Source: Spirochaetaceae bacterium (GTDB taxonomy: Bacteria > Myxococcota_A > UBA9160 > UBA4427). From it: a stretch of 64,000 nt of DNA. The notes under the pieces were generated by a model, which was not told where the DNA came from, ran no database searches, and saw only the letters and a program-made list of their open reading frames with translations. This document shows positions 24,254 through 32,627 of this stretch, piece after piece (the first letter of the stretch is position 1; each line of letters starts with the position of its first letter). Where the stretch lies: contig JACKFD010000005.1 of NCBI GenBank assembly GCA_020632655.1, forward strand, positions 186,001-250,000, read 5' to 3'. The position numbers and the translations under genes are program-made.

Positions 24254-25369
24254 ATGGACACGAGTCGCGACCCGTACGAATACCTGCGATCGGGCGACGC
24301 CTGGCGCGACTATTGCGCGGGGCTCGCGGAGGCGGGCCAGGATCTCTTCCGCGAGCTCGCCCCGGACGCCCCGATCGACCTCGCCGACGGCCATCGCTAC
24401 CTCGCGCGCATGGTCCGCTTCGGCCTCGAGCACATCCTCGAAGGCGGCGACCCACGGCTGCCCGTCTTCTTCCCGAGCCTCTGCGAGACGCAGAAGAGCG
24501 GCTGGGACAATCCCGACAACCACCATACGAACGCCTACATCAGCGGCGCCCACGAGTACCGGATCCGCGGGCGGCGGGGCGCCTGCGAGACGATGAGCTT
24601 CGCCGTCTATGGGGGCTCGCTCGGACGCGAAGGGGGTCGGCGCACGGTCGCGTTCGTCGATCTCGCCGACCTCGAGGTCGGACCCGACGGTCGCTTCGAG
24701 ATCCTGCTCGGCCAGCAGGCGCGCCCGGGCAACTGGATCCCGACGGCCGACGACGCGACGACCCTGATGGTGCGCGAGACCTTCAGCCGCAAGTCCGAGC
24801 AGGAGCGCTCGACCCTGCACATCGAGTGCCTGAGCGACGACCCGCCGCCCCCGCTCACCCCGGATTTCGTCGTGCACGCCTTCCGCCGCGCGCTGCGCTT
24901 CCTGCGCGGCAGCAGCCGGACCTTCTTCGACATCGTCGACGCCTGGGTGCCGACCCCGAACGTCTTCCACGAAGGCGATCGCGAGCAGGCCGCCTCGACC
25001 CTCGGCATCCCGAACCAGTACTACCGATCTGGCTGGTGGGAGTGCGCCGAAGACCGCGCCCTCGTCCTCGACGTCGTGCCGCCCGCCTGTCGCTACTGGG
25101 GCCTCGCCCTCTGCGACTACTGGGGCGCCTCCTTCGACTACCGCTACTGGAACGTTCACGTCAACCATCGCACGGCCTGCACCCGCCCCGACGGCTCCGT
25201 CCGCATCGTGATCGCCCATCGCAACCCGGGCCTCGCCGCGACGAACTGGCTCGACACGGCGGGGCATGACCGCGGCGTCTGGACCCTGCGCTGGCTCGAG
25301 GCGGACGGGGATCCGTGCCCGACCGTGCGCGAGGTGGCGTTCGAGGAGCTCGGGCGGCTCGAAGACTGA
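24254..25369 (+). CDS. DUF1214-type protein, copy 1
   Basis: A 371-residue soluble protein with a helical N-terminal half and a C-terminal DUF1214 beta region: YWGLALCDYWGASFDYRYW, then VNHRTA, RPDGSVRIVIAHRNPG and NWLDTAGH. The function of the family is not established. A paralogue with the same layout lies at 51885-53015 in an operon with BKACE and LLM enzymes, which points to a role in breakdown or modification of small hydrophobic compounds. Its reading frame is uninterrupted, with an ATG start. Confidence 0.75.
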   Translation: MDTSRDPYEYLRSGDAWRDYCAGLAEAGQDLFRELAPDAPIDLADGHRYLARMVRFGLEHILEGGDPRLPVFFPSLCETQKSGWDNPDNHHTNAYISGAHEYRIRGRRGACETMSFAVYGGSLGREGGRRTVAFVDLADLEVGPDGRFEILLGQQARPGNWIPTADDATTLMVRETFSRKSEQERSTLHIECLSDDPPPPLTPDFVVHAFRRALRFLRGSSRTFFDIVDAWVPTPNVFHEGDREQAASTLGIPNQYYRSGWWECAEDRALVLDVVPPACRYWGLALCDYWGASFDYRYWNVHVNHRTACTRPDGSVRIVIAHRNPGLAATNWLDTAGHDRGVWTLRWLEADGDPCPTVREVAFEELGRLED

Positions 25370-25370
25370 T

Positions 25371-25395
25371 CTCGCCGCTCGCTTCGAACGGCGAG
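25371..25395. terminator. Hairpin between convergent genes
   Basis: CTCGCCG (25371-25377) pairs with CGGCGAG (25389-25395) around an 11-base loop in the 34-base gap between the DUF1214 gene and the GNAT gene, which converge. A shared terminator is likely. Confidence 0.5.
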
Positions 25396-25403
25396 GGCGC
25401 CCC

Positions 25404-25826
25404 CTACAGGCGCTTGCCGAAGCTCGTGCGCGCCTCGACCGCGAACCCGAGTGCTGCGTAGAAGGCCTCGGCGTCGCGGTTGCCTGCCCGGACCTGGAGG
25501 TTCAGCTTGGGGCAGCCGAGCGCACGGAGTCGCGCTTCGGCCTCGGCCATCAGCGCGCTCGCCACGCCACGACGTCTTGCCGTCGGCGTCACGGCGAGGT
25601 GATGGATCCAGCCCCGCACGCCGTCGAATCCCGCGACGACCGTTCCGACCAATTCGGCGTCCAGCGTCGCCACGAGGAAGAGGTCGGGCTGGACCTCGAG
25701 CTTGCGGCGGATCATCTCTCGCGGCGCGTTCCAGGGCGGGTCGTCAGCGAAGACGGTCTGCCAGAGACGCACGACGGCATCTTCGTCGTGGTGCGCGTAG
25801 CTGCGGACACGAAGCGTCGTGGACAT
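25404..25826 (-). CDS. GNAT acetyltransferase, YpeA-like
   Basis: A 140-residue single-domain N-acetyltransferase. The acetyl-CoA-binding loop is VTPTARRRGVASALM (about residues 80-94), preceded by GWIHHLAV and followed by LNLQVRAGNRDAEAFYAALGF, the pattern of the YpeA/RimI-like group. The acceptor is unknown. The start at 25826 follows the TonB-domain lipoprotein stop by 34 bases on the same strand, so it is the last gene of a sulfotransferase-TonB-GNAT operon. Confidence 0.85.
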   Translation of the reverse strand: MSTTLRVRSYAHHDEDAVVRLWQTVFADDPPWNAPREMIRRKLEVQPDLFLVATLDAELVGTVVAGFDGVRGWIHHLAVTPTARRRGVASALMAEAEARLRALGCPKLNLQVRAGNRDAEAFYAALGFAVEARTSFGKRL

Positions 25827-25860
25827 GTGTACGGCCCTCGAAGCTCCGGGCGGCGGAGCG

Positions 25861-26376
25861 TCAGGGGTGCCGCGAGACTGCCATCCGGAAAGTCTCGACC
25901 CCGTCCGGCTCCGCTCGCTCGCCCGGACATGCATCGAAGCAGAAGTCGAAGAAGACAGTCTGCGGTGCGGAGACGACGGGATCGGAGACGCCCACGAGCG
26001 GCTCGAATCTCCATTGGCGGAGGGTCCGCTCGACGGCGCCGTCGTAGATGCGGGGGGGCGAGGACTCGATGATCCGGACCGAGACGACGCGACCCGACGC
26101 GTCGACGGCGTACTCGGCGAGCGCGAATCCTCGCATGCCATTGCGTAGCGCGCGGTCGGGCGGCTGCGGCAGGGAGCGGATCGCGGGCGTGGGCCAGTCG
26201 CCGAACTCTCCGGGCTGGGCGACGCGGGGCGGTGTCGACGCGCAGGCGCCGTGGAGGAGCGCGGCGAGCAGCGATGCGATCAGGACGGACCACGGCCCAC
26301 GGGTACGGCCTGCACGGCCCGCGCGCGCGGGGGAGTGCCATCGCGACGAGCGATCGATCGGATCGGGTTGATTCAA
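25861..26376 (-). CDS. TonB C-terminal-domain lipoprotein
   Basis: A 171-residue protein with a lipobox (LLHGAC, about residue 45) after a basic n-region, and a C-terminal TonB-like domain (GFALAEYAVDASGRVVSVRI then AVERTLRQWRFEPL). The start is a TTG at 26376, supported by AGGAG 7 bases upstream; no ATG or GTG in frame would include the signal peptide. It is co-directional with the sulfotransferase (24-base gap) and the acetyltransferase. Like the copy at 4469, it is anchored by lipid instead of a transmembrane helix. Confidence 0.7.
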   Translation of the reverse strand: MNQPDPIDRSSRWHSPARAGRAGRTRGPWSVLIASLLAALLHGACASTPPRVAQPGEFGDWPTPAIRSLPQPPDRALRNGMRGFALAEYAVDASGRVVSVRIIESSPPRIYDGAVERTLRQWRFEPLVGVSDPVVSAPQTVFFDFCFDACPGERAEPDGVETFRMAVSRHP

Positions 26377-26399
26377 GATTCGACTCCTGTCTCGAGGGG

Positions 26400-27686
26400 C
26401 TAGATCTCGCTCTTCACCCCGAAATACTCCTGGAAGGGTCGGAACGCCTCGCGCGCCTCGGCGATGATCGCGTCGCTGCCCGTGTCGTACTCGTGGGCGC
26501 CGAACTTGTCCTTGGGCTTGCTCGCGATGTAGTCGAGCATCGGCTGCTTCGACGAGACCGGGAGCGGGATGCCCATGCTCCCATAGAGCTTCTCGAGGCC
26601 CGCGTCGGGATCGGCGAAGAAGTCGAGGTAGGCGACGGGATGGATGCGGTCGCGAGGGATCGTGCCGTCCTCCATCCAGGCGATCATATCGGCGAGGGTC
26701 TGATAGGCGGGCTTGCCGTCGACGGAGCGACCGAAGCCCTTGCCGAGGTTCGGGTTGTCGCTCCGCATCCAGTAGAGCGTGCCGCCGACGTCGACGACCG
26801 AGGCCGAGGCCTTGACGGGATCGCGTAGCATCAAGACGAGCCGCGCGTCGGGGTACGCCTCGAAGAGGGCAGGCAGCACGGGCAGATGCGTCGGGCCCTT
26901 GAGCAGCCAATGGTGCGGGCGGCCCGTCGACTGCAGGAGCTGCAGGATCTTCTTGTGCCAGGCGAAGGCCGAGCGATGGTCGTTCTCGGCGACGTAGCGC
27001 GTGTAGTTCGGCACGTAGAAGGAGGCCGAGAAGGCGTAGGAGACGAAGGAGGAGTAGGTCCACTCGATGCACTCGACGGGGAGGTCGGCGCCGACCTTGT
27101 GCATCGTCGCCCACTCGGGGGTGATGCGGTCCTGGATGCCGACGACGCCCTGGGCCTTCTCGATGCGCGGATCGGGCTTCGGGTCGCCCGGCGCGGGCGG
27201 GGGCACGGGGTACTTCGCCTCCCACATCCGCACGGCGCGCGCCTGGGGATCGGCGCCGAGGATCTCCTGCATGATCGTCGTGCCCGAGCGCGGGAGACCG
27301 ACGATGAAGACGGGGGCGTCGACCTTCTCCTGCTCGACCTCGGGATGTCGCTTCAGCCAGTCGACGACCTGCAGGCGGCCTTCGAGATGGATGAGCAGGT
27401 CGTTGCGCGTCATGATGCGACCGAAGAAATGCAGCTCCGAATGCTCCTCGAGGTCGCGGAGCAGGATGCGGAAGGGCTCGCGCCAGTCCTCGTCACCGAA
27501 ATCCGAGAGTCCCGTATTCTCGATCGCGCGACGCAGCAGGGATTCCTCGTCGAGGGGGACGACGCCGCGTGCGTCGATGCGACGGCCGATGTCGAGGATC
27601 TCGCGAGCCCACTCGGGGCGGGGGCGCGGGCGGTAGGCGACGGACTTCTTCGCAGGGGGCGAGGCGGGGGTGGGGCTCGTCGACAT
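26400..27686 (-). CDS. Sulfotransferase family protein, copy 1
   Basis: A 428-residue cytosolic sulfotransferase-like enzyme. The 5'-phosphosulfate loop is VGLPRSGTT (about residues 122-130), and the 3'-phosphate strand is RLVLMLRDPVKASASV. Such enzymes move sulfate from PAPS to an alcohol or amine; this long bacterial type is often found beside degradative or lipid genes and its acceptor is unknown. The ATG at 27686 is chosen over an in-frame upstream codon at 27794 because GGAG precedes it and the longer N-terminus looks non-coding. It is divergent from a cupin gene. Confidence 0.8.
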   Translation of the reverse strand: MSTSPTPASPPAKKSVAYRPRPRPEWAREILDIGRRIDARGVVPLDEESLLRRAIENTGLSDFGDEDWREPFRILLRDLEEHSELHFFGRIMTRNDLLIHLEGRLQVVDWLKRHPEVEQEKVDAPVFIVGLPRSGTTIMQEILGADPQARAVRMWEAKYPVPPPAPGDPKPDPRIEKAQGVVGIQDRITPEWATMHKVGADLPVECIEWTYSSFVSYAFSASFYVPNYTRYVAENDHRSAFAWHKKILQLLQSTGRPHHWLLKGPTHLPVLPALFEAYPDARLVLMLRDPVKASASVVDVGGTLYWMRSDNPNLGKGFGRSVDGKPAYQTLADMIAWMEDGTIPRDRIHPVAYLDFFADPDAGLEKLYGSMGIPLPVSSKQPMLDYIASKPKDKFGAHEYDTGSDAIIAEAREAFRPFQEYFGVKSEI

Positions 27687-27792
27687 GGCATCTCCGGGAT
27701 CCGCGTGGCGCCGCGTGACATCGGGCGTCCGGCCGAATCGAGGCTCGACTATACGCGACGCGAGGTCGCACGCGTGTGATAGATTGGGCCGC

Positions 27793-28131
27793 ATGACACA
27801 CGAAGCCGACGGCGGGCCGGCGCTCGGGCCGATCGCGACGCGCGTCCTCTACGAGGACGACCAGGTCCGCGTCTGGGACCAGCTGATCGAGCCCGGCGCG
27901 ACCACGGGGCCCCATCGCCACGAGCTCCCCTACGCCCTGGTCACGGTCGACGGCACGACCCTCGACGTCGAGCCGGTCGCCGGCTTCGCGGACCGACACG
28001 GCCAGGGGGCGACGACCGTGACCCTCGAGTCGCGGACCGTCATGATGCTCGACGCCGGCGCCGTCGAGGAGGCGCGCAATCCGAGCGACCACGCCTACCG
28101 GGCGATCCTCGTCGAGTTCAAGTCGCGCTGA
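27793..28131 (+). CDS. Cupin-domain protein
   Basis: A 112-residue single cupin. The metal-site motif is GPHRHELPYALVTVDG (about residues 39-54), and a second strand motif is ARNPSDHAYRAILVEF. The small size fits either a sensor or a small dioxygenase/isomerase; not decidable here. It starts at the ATG at 27793 and is followed after 53 bases by the Old Yellow Enzyme gene on the same strand, so it may act in the same pathway. Confidence 0.75.
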   Translation: MTHEADGGPALGPIATRVLYEDDQVRVWDQLIEPGATTGPHRHELPYALVTVDGTTLDVEPVAGFADRHGQGATTVTLESRTVMMLDAGAVEEARNPSDHAYRAILVEFKSR

Positions 28132-28184
28132 GGTCGCGGGAGATGGGACGGGCGCGGCGACCCGCTCCGTAGAGGACACGCTCG

Positions 28185-30221
28185 ATGGGTCATCCGCATC
28201 TGCTCTCGCCGGGTCGCATCGGCACGCTCTCGCTCCGCAACCGGATCCTGATGTGTCCGATGGGCGACGACCAGGCGAGCCATGGCGGCTACGTGACGCC
28301 GGCGCAGATCGCCTACTACGAGGCCCGGGCGCGCGGGGGCGCGGCGCTCCTGCTCGTCGGCTCCGTCGGCATCACGGCGCCCGACGGTCTCGCGAGCCCC
28401 GAGCAGAGCGCGATCGGCAGCGACGAGCATGTCGAGGGCTGGGCGCGGCTCGCGTCGGCCGTGCAGGCCCATGGCGCGAAGCTGGCCCTCCAGCTCGTGC
28501 ACAACGGCAAGGCCGCCGTCGAGGACATCATCGCGGGTCGTCCCCTGATGGTGCCTTCGCTTCCGGACGCACCGCCCTCGGCCGATCCGCTGATGGGCAT
28601 GCTCACGCCCGACGAGGCCGGACGAATGGGCACGCCCGCGCAGGTCTCGGGCGCGCCGCCGACGTATCACGAGATGACCCGCCAGGACATCGCCGACATG
28701 GCCGAGCGCTACGCCGACGCCGTCGAGCGTGCGAAGCGCGCGGGCGTCGACGCCTGCGAGCTGCATGCAGGCCATGGCTATCTGATCGACAACTTCCTCT
28801 CACCCACGACGAACCATCGCACGGACGAGTACGGCGGCTCCGTCGAGAACCGCGCCCGCTTCCTCGTCGACGTCCTGCATGCGATCCGTCGGCGCGTCGG
28901 CCACGATTACCCTGTCTGGTGTCGGATCAACGGCGAGGAGTTCTTCGTCGAGGGCGAGCGCATCGAAGACGCCTGCCGCGTCGCCGAGCTCGCCGAAGCC
29001 GCAGGCTCGGATGCCTTCCACGTGAGCGCGTACGCCGACCCCTCCCGGGCGATCGGATACACGGAGGCGCACTCGACCCACGTCCCGGGTCGCTTCGTCG
29101 CCTTCGGCGCCGCCATCAAGAAGCGCGTCGGCGTCCCCGTCATCACGGTCGGCCGGATCGAGCCCGACGCAGCGGAGACGATCCTCGCCGAGGGGCGCGC
29201 GGACTTCGTCGCGATGGGGCGCAAGCTGCTCGCGGATCCCGATCTGCCGAACAAGCTCGCGGCGGGGGAGCCCGAGTCGATCCGGCCCTGCATGTACCAC
29301 TACCGCTGCATCAGCCAGATCTTCGAGCGCTCTAAGATCCGCTGCGCCGTGAACGCGTTCACGGGCTTCGAGTCGGAGCGAAGGCTCGAGCCGGCGTCGG
29401 TCCAGCGCCGCGTGCTGGTCGTGGGCGGCGGACCGGCGGGCATGGAGGCGGCGCGGCTGGCTTCGCTGCGGGGGCACTCGGTCGTGCTGGCGGAGGCGTC
29501 GTCTCGGCTCGGCGGCCGCTTCGCGCTCGCGGCCCGGACGGCGGAGCCGAACGCGGCGCTGCTGCGCTGGCTCGAAGGAGAGATGGGGCGGCGGGGCGTG
29601 GAGGTACGGCTGGGTACGCGGCTCGAGGCGGATGCCATCGCGCGAGCGGGCCACGACGTCGTGATCGTGGCGACGGGGGCGCGCTGGCCGCGGCCCGAGC
29701 TGCCGGGAGCGGATCGCGCGCAGGTCCGCACGGTCGACGAGCTGGCGGGCTGGCTCGGGGTCGAGCACGGGCAGGCGAAGGAGCGCGATCCGCTCCACGA
29801 CGCGCGGCACGTGGTCGTGATCGGGGGCAATCGGGCCGGGGTAGCGCTCGCGATGGTGGCGCGGTCTCGCGGTGCAGACGTCGTCGTGCTCGAGCCGGGG
29901 ACGGTCTTCGCGGCGGCGAACGGGCTGGTCGGACGATGGCGTTACGTGCACGAGGCGGTCGAGGCGGGCGTCCGGCTCGAGGCGCGGTCACGCGTGACTT
30001 CGATCGCAGCGGATGCCGTGGTCTGGCAGGATGCGGACGGTCGCGCGCAGCGGACGCGGGCGGATCTCGTGCTGGTCTCGAGTGGCGCCGTGTCGGAGGC
30101 CGGTCTGGCCGACGCGCTCGGGGCGCGTGGGATCGAGACGCATGCGATCGGGGACTGCGCGGCGGTCGGACTCGTCGAGGGTGCGATGCACGGGGCGGCG
30201 GAGCTCGTGCTCCGGCTCTGA
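28185..30221 (+). CDS. NADH:flavin oxidoreductase (OYE / dienoyl-CoA reductase type)
   Basis: A 678-residue enzyme with the layout of 2,4-dienoyl-CoA reductase and BaiCD: FMN TIM barrel (residues 1 to about 350, with HAGHGYLIDNFLSP), a [4Fe-4S] segment, and an FAD/NAD(P) part (VVGGGPAGMEAARLA near 407; VVIGGNRAGVALA near 545). It would reduce a conjugated C=C bond of a thioester, steroid or aromatic substrate. The cluster segment reads C369-x2-H372-x2-C375-x11-C387; the usual second Cys is His and the spacing is one residue short. It is convergent with the kinase gene. Confidence 0.85.
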   Translation: MGHPHLLSPGRIGTLSLRNRILMCPMGDDQASHGGYVTPAQIAYYEARARGGAALLLVGSVGITAPDGLASPEQSAIGSDEHVEGWARLASAVQAHGAKLALQLVHNGKAAVEDIIAGRPLMVPSLPDAPPSADPLMGMLTPDEAGRMGTPAQVSGAPPTYHEMTRQDIADMAERYADAVERAKRAGVDACELHAGHGYLIDNFLSPTTNHRTDEYGGSVENRARFLVDVLHAIRRRVGHDYPVWCRINGEEFFVEGERIEDACRVAELAEAAGSDAFHVSAYADPSRAIGYTEAHSTHVPGRFVAFGAAIKKRVGVPVITVGRIEPDAAETILAEGRADFVAMGRKLLADPDLPNKLAAGEPESIRPCMYHYRCISQIFERSKIRCAVNAFTGFESERRLEPASVQRRVLVVGGGPAGMEAARLASLRGHSVVLAEASSRLGGRFALAARTAEPNAALLRWLEGEMGRRGVEVRLGTRLEADAIARAGHDVVIVATGARWPRPELPGADRAQVRTVDELAGWLGVEHGQAKERDPLHDARHVVVIGGNRAGVALAMVARSRGADVVVLEPGTVFAAANGLVGRWRYVHEAVEAGVRLEARSRVTSIAADAVVWQDADGRAQRTRADLVLVSSGAVSEAGLADALGARGIETHAIGDCAAVGLVEGAMHGAAELVLRL

Positions 30222-30240
30222 GCGGGCGCTGTGGCTCGGC

Positions 30241-31215
30241 TCAGTCGCCGGGTCGGATTGCCTCGAGCAGGTCGTATTCGAGCTCGACGACGCGTCGGCC
30301 GCTGGCGGCGAGCACGATCGAGTCGGCCTGGCCATCGAGGACCGCCTGCACCTGTCGCGCGAGGCCGAGCCCCCACCAGACCGTGCGTGCGACGGTCCAC
30401 CACGCGAAGGCCTCCGTGCGGAAGACGCCCCCGGCCTCGACGTAGGCATCGCGCAATCGGTCGAGGGATCCGAAGCCGCCGACCGAGCGGTCGTCCCGAC
30501 CGAAGCGCCAGGTCCGCAGACAGAGCCAGGCGAGGTCCTCCATCGGATCGCCGAGGTGCGCGAGCTCCCAGTCCAGCACGGCGCGAAGCCCGCCCTCGTC
30601 TACGAGGAGGTTGCCGAGCCGGAAGTCGCCGTGGACGAGGGTGGCGCGCTCGGGGGGCGAGGGTGCGTGGCGACGCAGCCAGCCGACGCCGAGGCGGAAG
30701 ACGGGATGCGGCGTCGAGAGGGAGTCGAGCAGCCGCTCGAGCTCGTCCACATAACGACCGGGATCGGCGAGGTCGGGGAGCTCGGGAAGTGCGGCGACCC
30801 CGATCCGATGGATCGCAGCGAGGGCCTCGCCGCAGTCTCGTGTGAGCCGCTCGCCGAGCTCGGGCGTCGCGTCGACGAGCCGGAGGATGCGCCGCGGGAT
30901 CGACTCGCCCTCGACGTGCTCGCTCGCGATCGCGCGGAGCGACGCGTCGACGGCGAGTACGGCCGGAACCGGGACGCCCTCCGCCCCGGCCTTGCGGAGC
31001 AGGGCCGCTTCGCACTCGACGTCCGTCGCCGCGAGCACGTCGCCCATGATCTGGACGACGGCCCGCGTGGCGACCTCGGCGTTGCGCACGTCGACGAAGA
31101 GCGTGCGACGCTGGGCGCCGACGGAGGCGACACCGCGGATCGAGACGCGTGCACCGGCTTCGAAGAGTGGCGCGAGTCGGGCCGCCAGCCGCTCGAGCGA
31201 CGCCGCATCGCTCAC
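30241..31215 (-). CDS. APH-type phosphotransferase
   Basis: A 324-residue kinase-fold protein of the aminoglycoside-phosphotransferase/ACAD10-like family. The catalytic loop is LVHGDFRLGNLLVD and the DFG-equivalent is AVLDWELAHLGDP. The start is the GTG at 31215: its GTGA overlaps the stop of the DUF6285 gene by 4 bases, so the two are translationally coupled. Members next to DUF6285 usually accompany acyl-CoA dehydrogenases and may phosphorylate hydroxyacyl-CoA substrates. No acyl-CoA dehydrogenase is present here. Not likely to be drug resistance. Confidence 0.8.
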   Translation of the reverse strand: MSDAASLERLAARLAPLFEAGARVSIRGVASVGAQRRTLFVDVRNAEVATRAVVQIMGDVLAATDVECEAALLRKAGAEGVPVPAVLAVDASLRAIASEHVEGESIPRRILRLVDATPELGERLTRDCGEALAAIHRIGVAALPELPDLADPGRYVDELERLLDSLSTPHPVFRLGVGWLRRHAPSPPERATLVHGDFRLGNLLVDEGGLRAVLDWELAHLGDPMEDLAWLCLRTWRFGRDDRSVGGFGSLDRLRDAYVEAGGVFRTEAFAWWTVARTVWWGLGLARQVQAVLDGQADSIVLAASGRRVVELEYDLLEAIRPGD

Positions 31216-31559
31216 GCGTCGTAGCCCGGCTTGTCGATCGCCAGTCGACGGCGCACGTCGGCGAGCAGCACGGCATGGGCCTCCGCTTCGAAGGCCGGAT
31301 CCCCCTCCCGAAGCCGTTCGTCGAGCGCGCGCACGAGCTCGGGCAGCGCGTCGTGGCGCCCGAGCAGCTCGGCGAGTGCCCCGCGCGTCGCGGTCCGCGC
31401 TGCGTCGCCGAGCTGCGCTTCGCGCGCGAGGACGCTGCACAGATTCGCGACGACGCGCGCGGTGTGCGTGGCGGCCCCCTTCGTGGCCGGCAGCACGTCG
31501 CGCGTGAGCGCCTCGGCCATCGCGACGAGCAGCGTCTCGGCGTCCGGACGATCGATCAT
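31212..31559 (-). CDS. DUF6285-type protein
   Basis: A 115-residue helical protein recognisable as the small partner usually encoded beside an APH-type kinase: MIDRPDAETLLVAMAEAL at the start and AIDKPGY at the end. It overlaps the kinase gene by 4 bases and lies 16 bases after a DUF7064-like gene. The function is not established; the strict coupling implies a complex with the kinase. Confidence 0.75.
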   Translation of the reverse strand: MIDRPDAETLLVAMAEALTRDVLPATKGAATHTARVVANLCSVLAREAQLGDAARTATRGALAELLGRHDALPELVRALDERLREGDPAFEAEAHAVLLADVRRRLAIDKPGYDA

Positions 31560-31575
31560 GCCCGCCCCGTCGCCC

Positions 31576-32586
31576 TCACTCGATCGGTACGAGGGGGCGG
31601 CTCTGCGCGTCGAATTGATGGAGGTACTCGGCGATCCCGTAGCCCGTCACGCCGTCGCAGGTCCAGGCCGTCAGCCCCTCGTTCACGACCGTCTCGTCCG
31701 GCCGCGCGCCACCCGGGAAGACCCGCATCACGTCGCCGCGCAGGACGTGCTCGCGCCCACGCTTGTCGACGGCCGTCACATGGCAGGTCTTCTGGGTGAT
31801 GCCGTCCCCGGCGGTCTCGGTCCGCAGGCGCCATTCGGCGAGGCTCGTGTGCTCGCCGTCCCGCCAGACCCAGCCCCGATGCAGGTCGCCCCCGTCCGTG
31901 CCGATCCGGATGCCGCCGAGATGGTAGTCGTCGGCGACGTTGATCGAGAACCATCGCCACATCTTCGGCGCGTCCCACCGCCGCGGTCCCCAGGACTTGT
32001 CCCGATTGCCGCGTGCCCGCGCCCCGAGCACGAAGCGCTCCCCGCCGCAGACGATCGCCCCCGTCCATCGCCCCGCCTGCTCGAAATGCCCCTTGCCCGT
32101 CGCCCGCCGCGCCGAGGCGGACGCGCTCCCGTCCACCTCGTCTGCCGGCGCGGAGGGCCCAGCGCCCGCCGGCCGCTCGCCGTCATGGCCGATCATCGGG
32201 ATCAGGGCCTCGAACGCGACGTCGAGCCCGATCGGCGCGCTCGTCTCGTGCCGCCGGGCGAGGTCGAAGAGTCTCGCCTCCGCCTGCGCTTCGATGTGCC
32301 ATCGCCGTCCCCGCTCGAGACACGCATAACGAACGCCGCCCACCTCGAGCGGTGGCCCGCACATCGTCGTCTGCTCCCGCTTTGCGCGCAGGAAGGCCAC
32401 TCGATCGCCGGGCAGCCAGCAGGCGAGCATGACGTCGATCGTGCCCTCGTTCGGCCTCACCCCGATCCGAGTGAAGAAGCCGGCGTCCGCGTCGGGGTCG
32501 TACGCGTTGAAGTAGTAGGACTCGCTCCAGGCGGAGTCCTCTTCGACGGCGTGCATGTCGTCGTGACGGGCGTCGAGGATCGGCAT
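31576..32586 (-). CDS. DUF7064/AttH-like protein, copy 1
   Basis: A 336-residue soluble beta-rich protein. The key stretch is RGNRDKSWGPRRWD (about residues 195-208), shared as RDHSWGVR with the paralogue at 54870-55988; both resemble the lipocalin-like AttH/hydroxyneurosporene-dehydratase superfamily (DUF7064/DUF7065). A low-complexity Ala/Ser linker of about 25 residues separates the two halves. It sits between the RND pump and the DUF6285/kinase pair, with short gaps on both sides, so probably in one operon. Reaction unknown; possible binding or isomerisation of hydrophobic compounds. Confidence 0.65.
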   Translation of the reverse strand: MPILDARHDDMHAVEEDSAWSESYYFNAYDPDADAGFFTRIGVRPNEGTIDVMLACWLPGDRVAFLRAKREQTTMCGPPLEVGGVRYACLERGRRWHIEAQAEARLFDLARRHETSAPIGLDVAFEALIPMIGHDGERPAGAGPSAPADEVDGSASASARRATGKGHFEQAGRWTGAIVCGGERFVLGARARGNRDKSWGPRRWDAPKMWRWFSINVADDYHLGGIRIGTDGGDLHRGWVWRDGEHTSLAEWRLRTETAGDGITQKTCHVTAVDKRGREHVLRGDVMRVFPGGARPDETVVNEGLTAWTCDGVTGYGIAEYLHQFDAQSRPLVPIE

Positions 32587-32627
32587 GCGGGGCTCCAGGC
32601 GAGGGCGTCGATCCTAGCGAAGCGACC

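Noticed and set aside
30241..31215. Aminoglycoside resistance kinase
   Set aside because: The fold is shared, but coupling to DUF6285 and the ACAD10-like pattern indicate a metabolic kinase.
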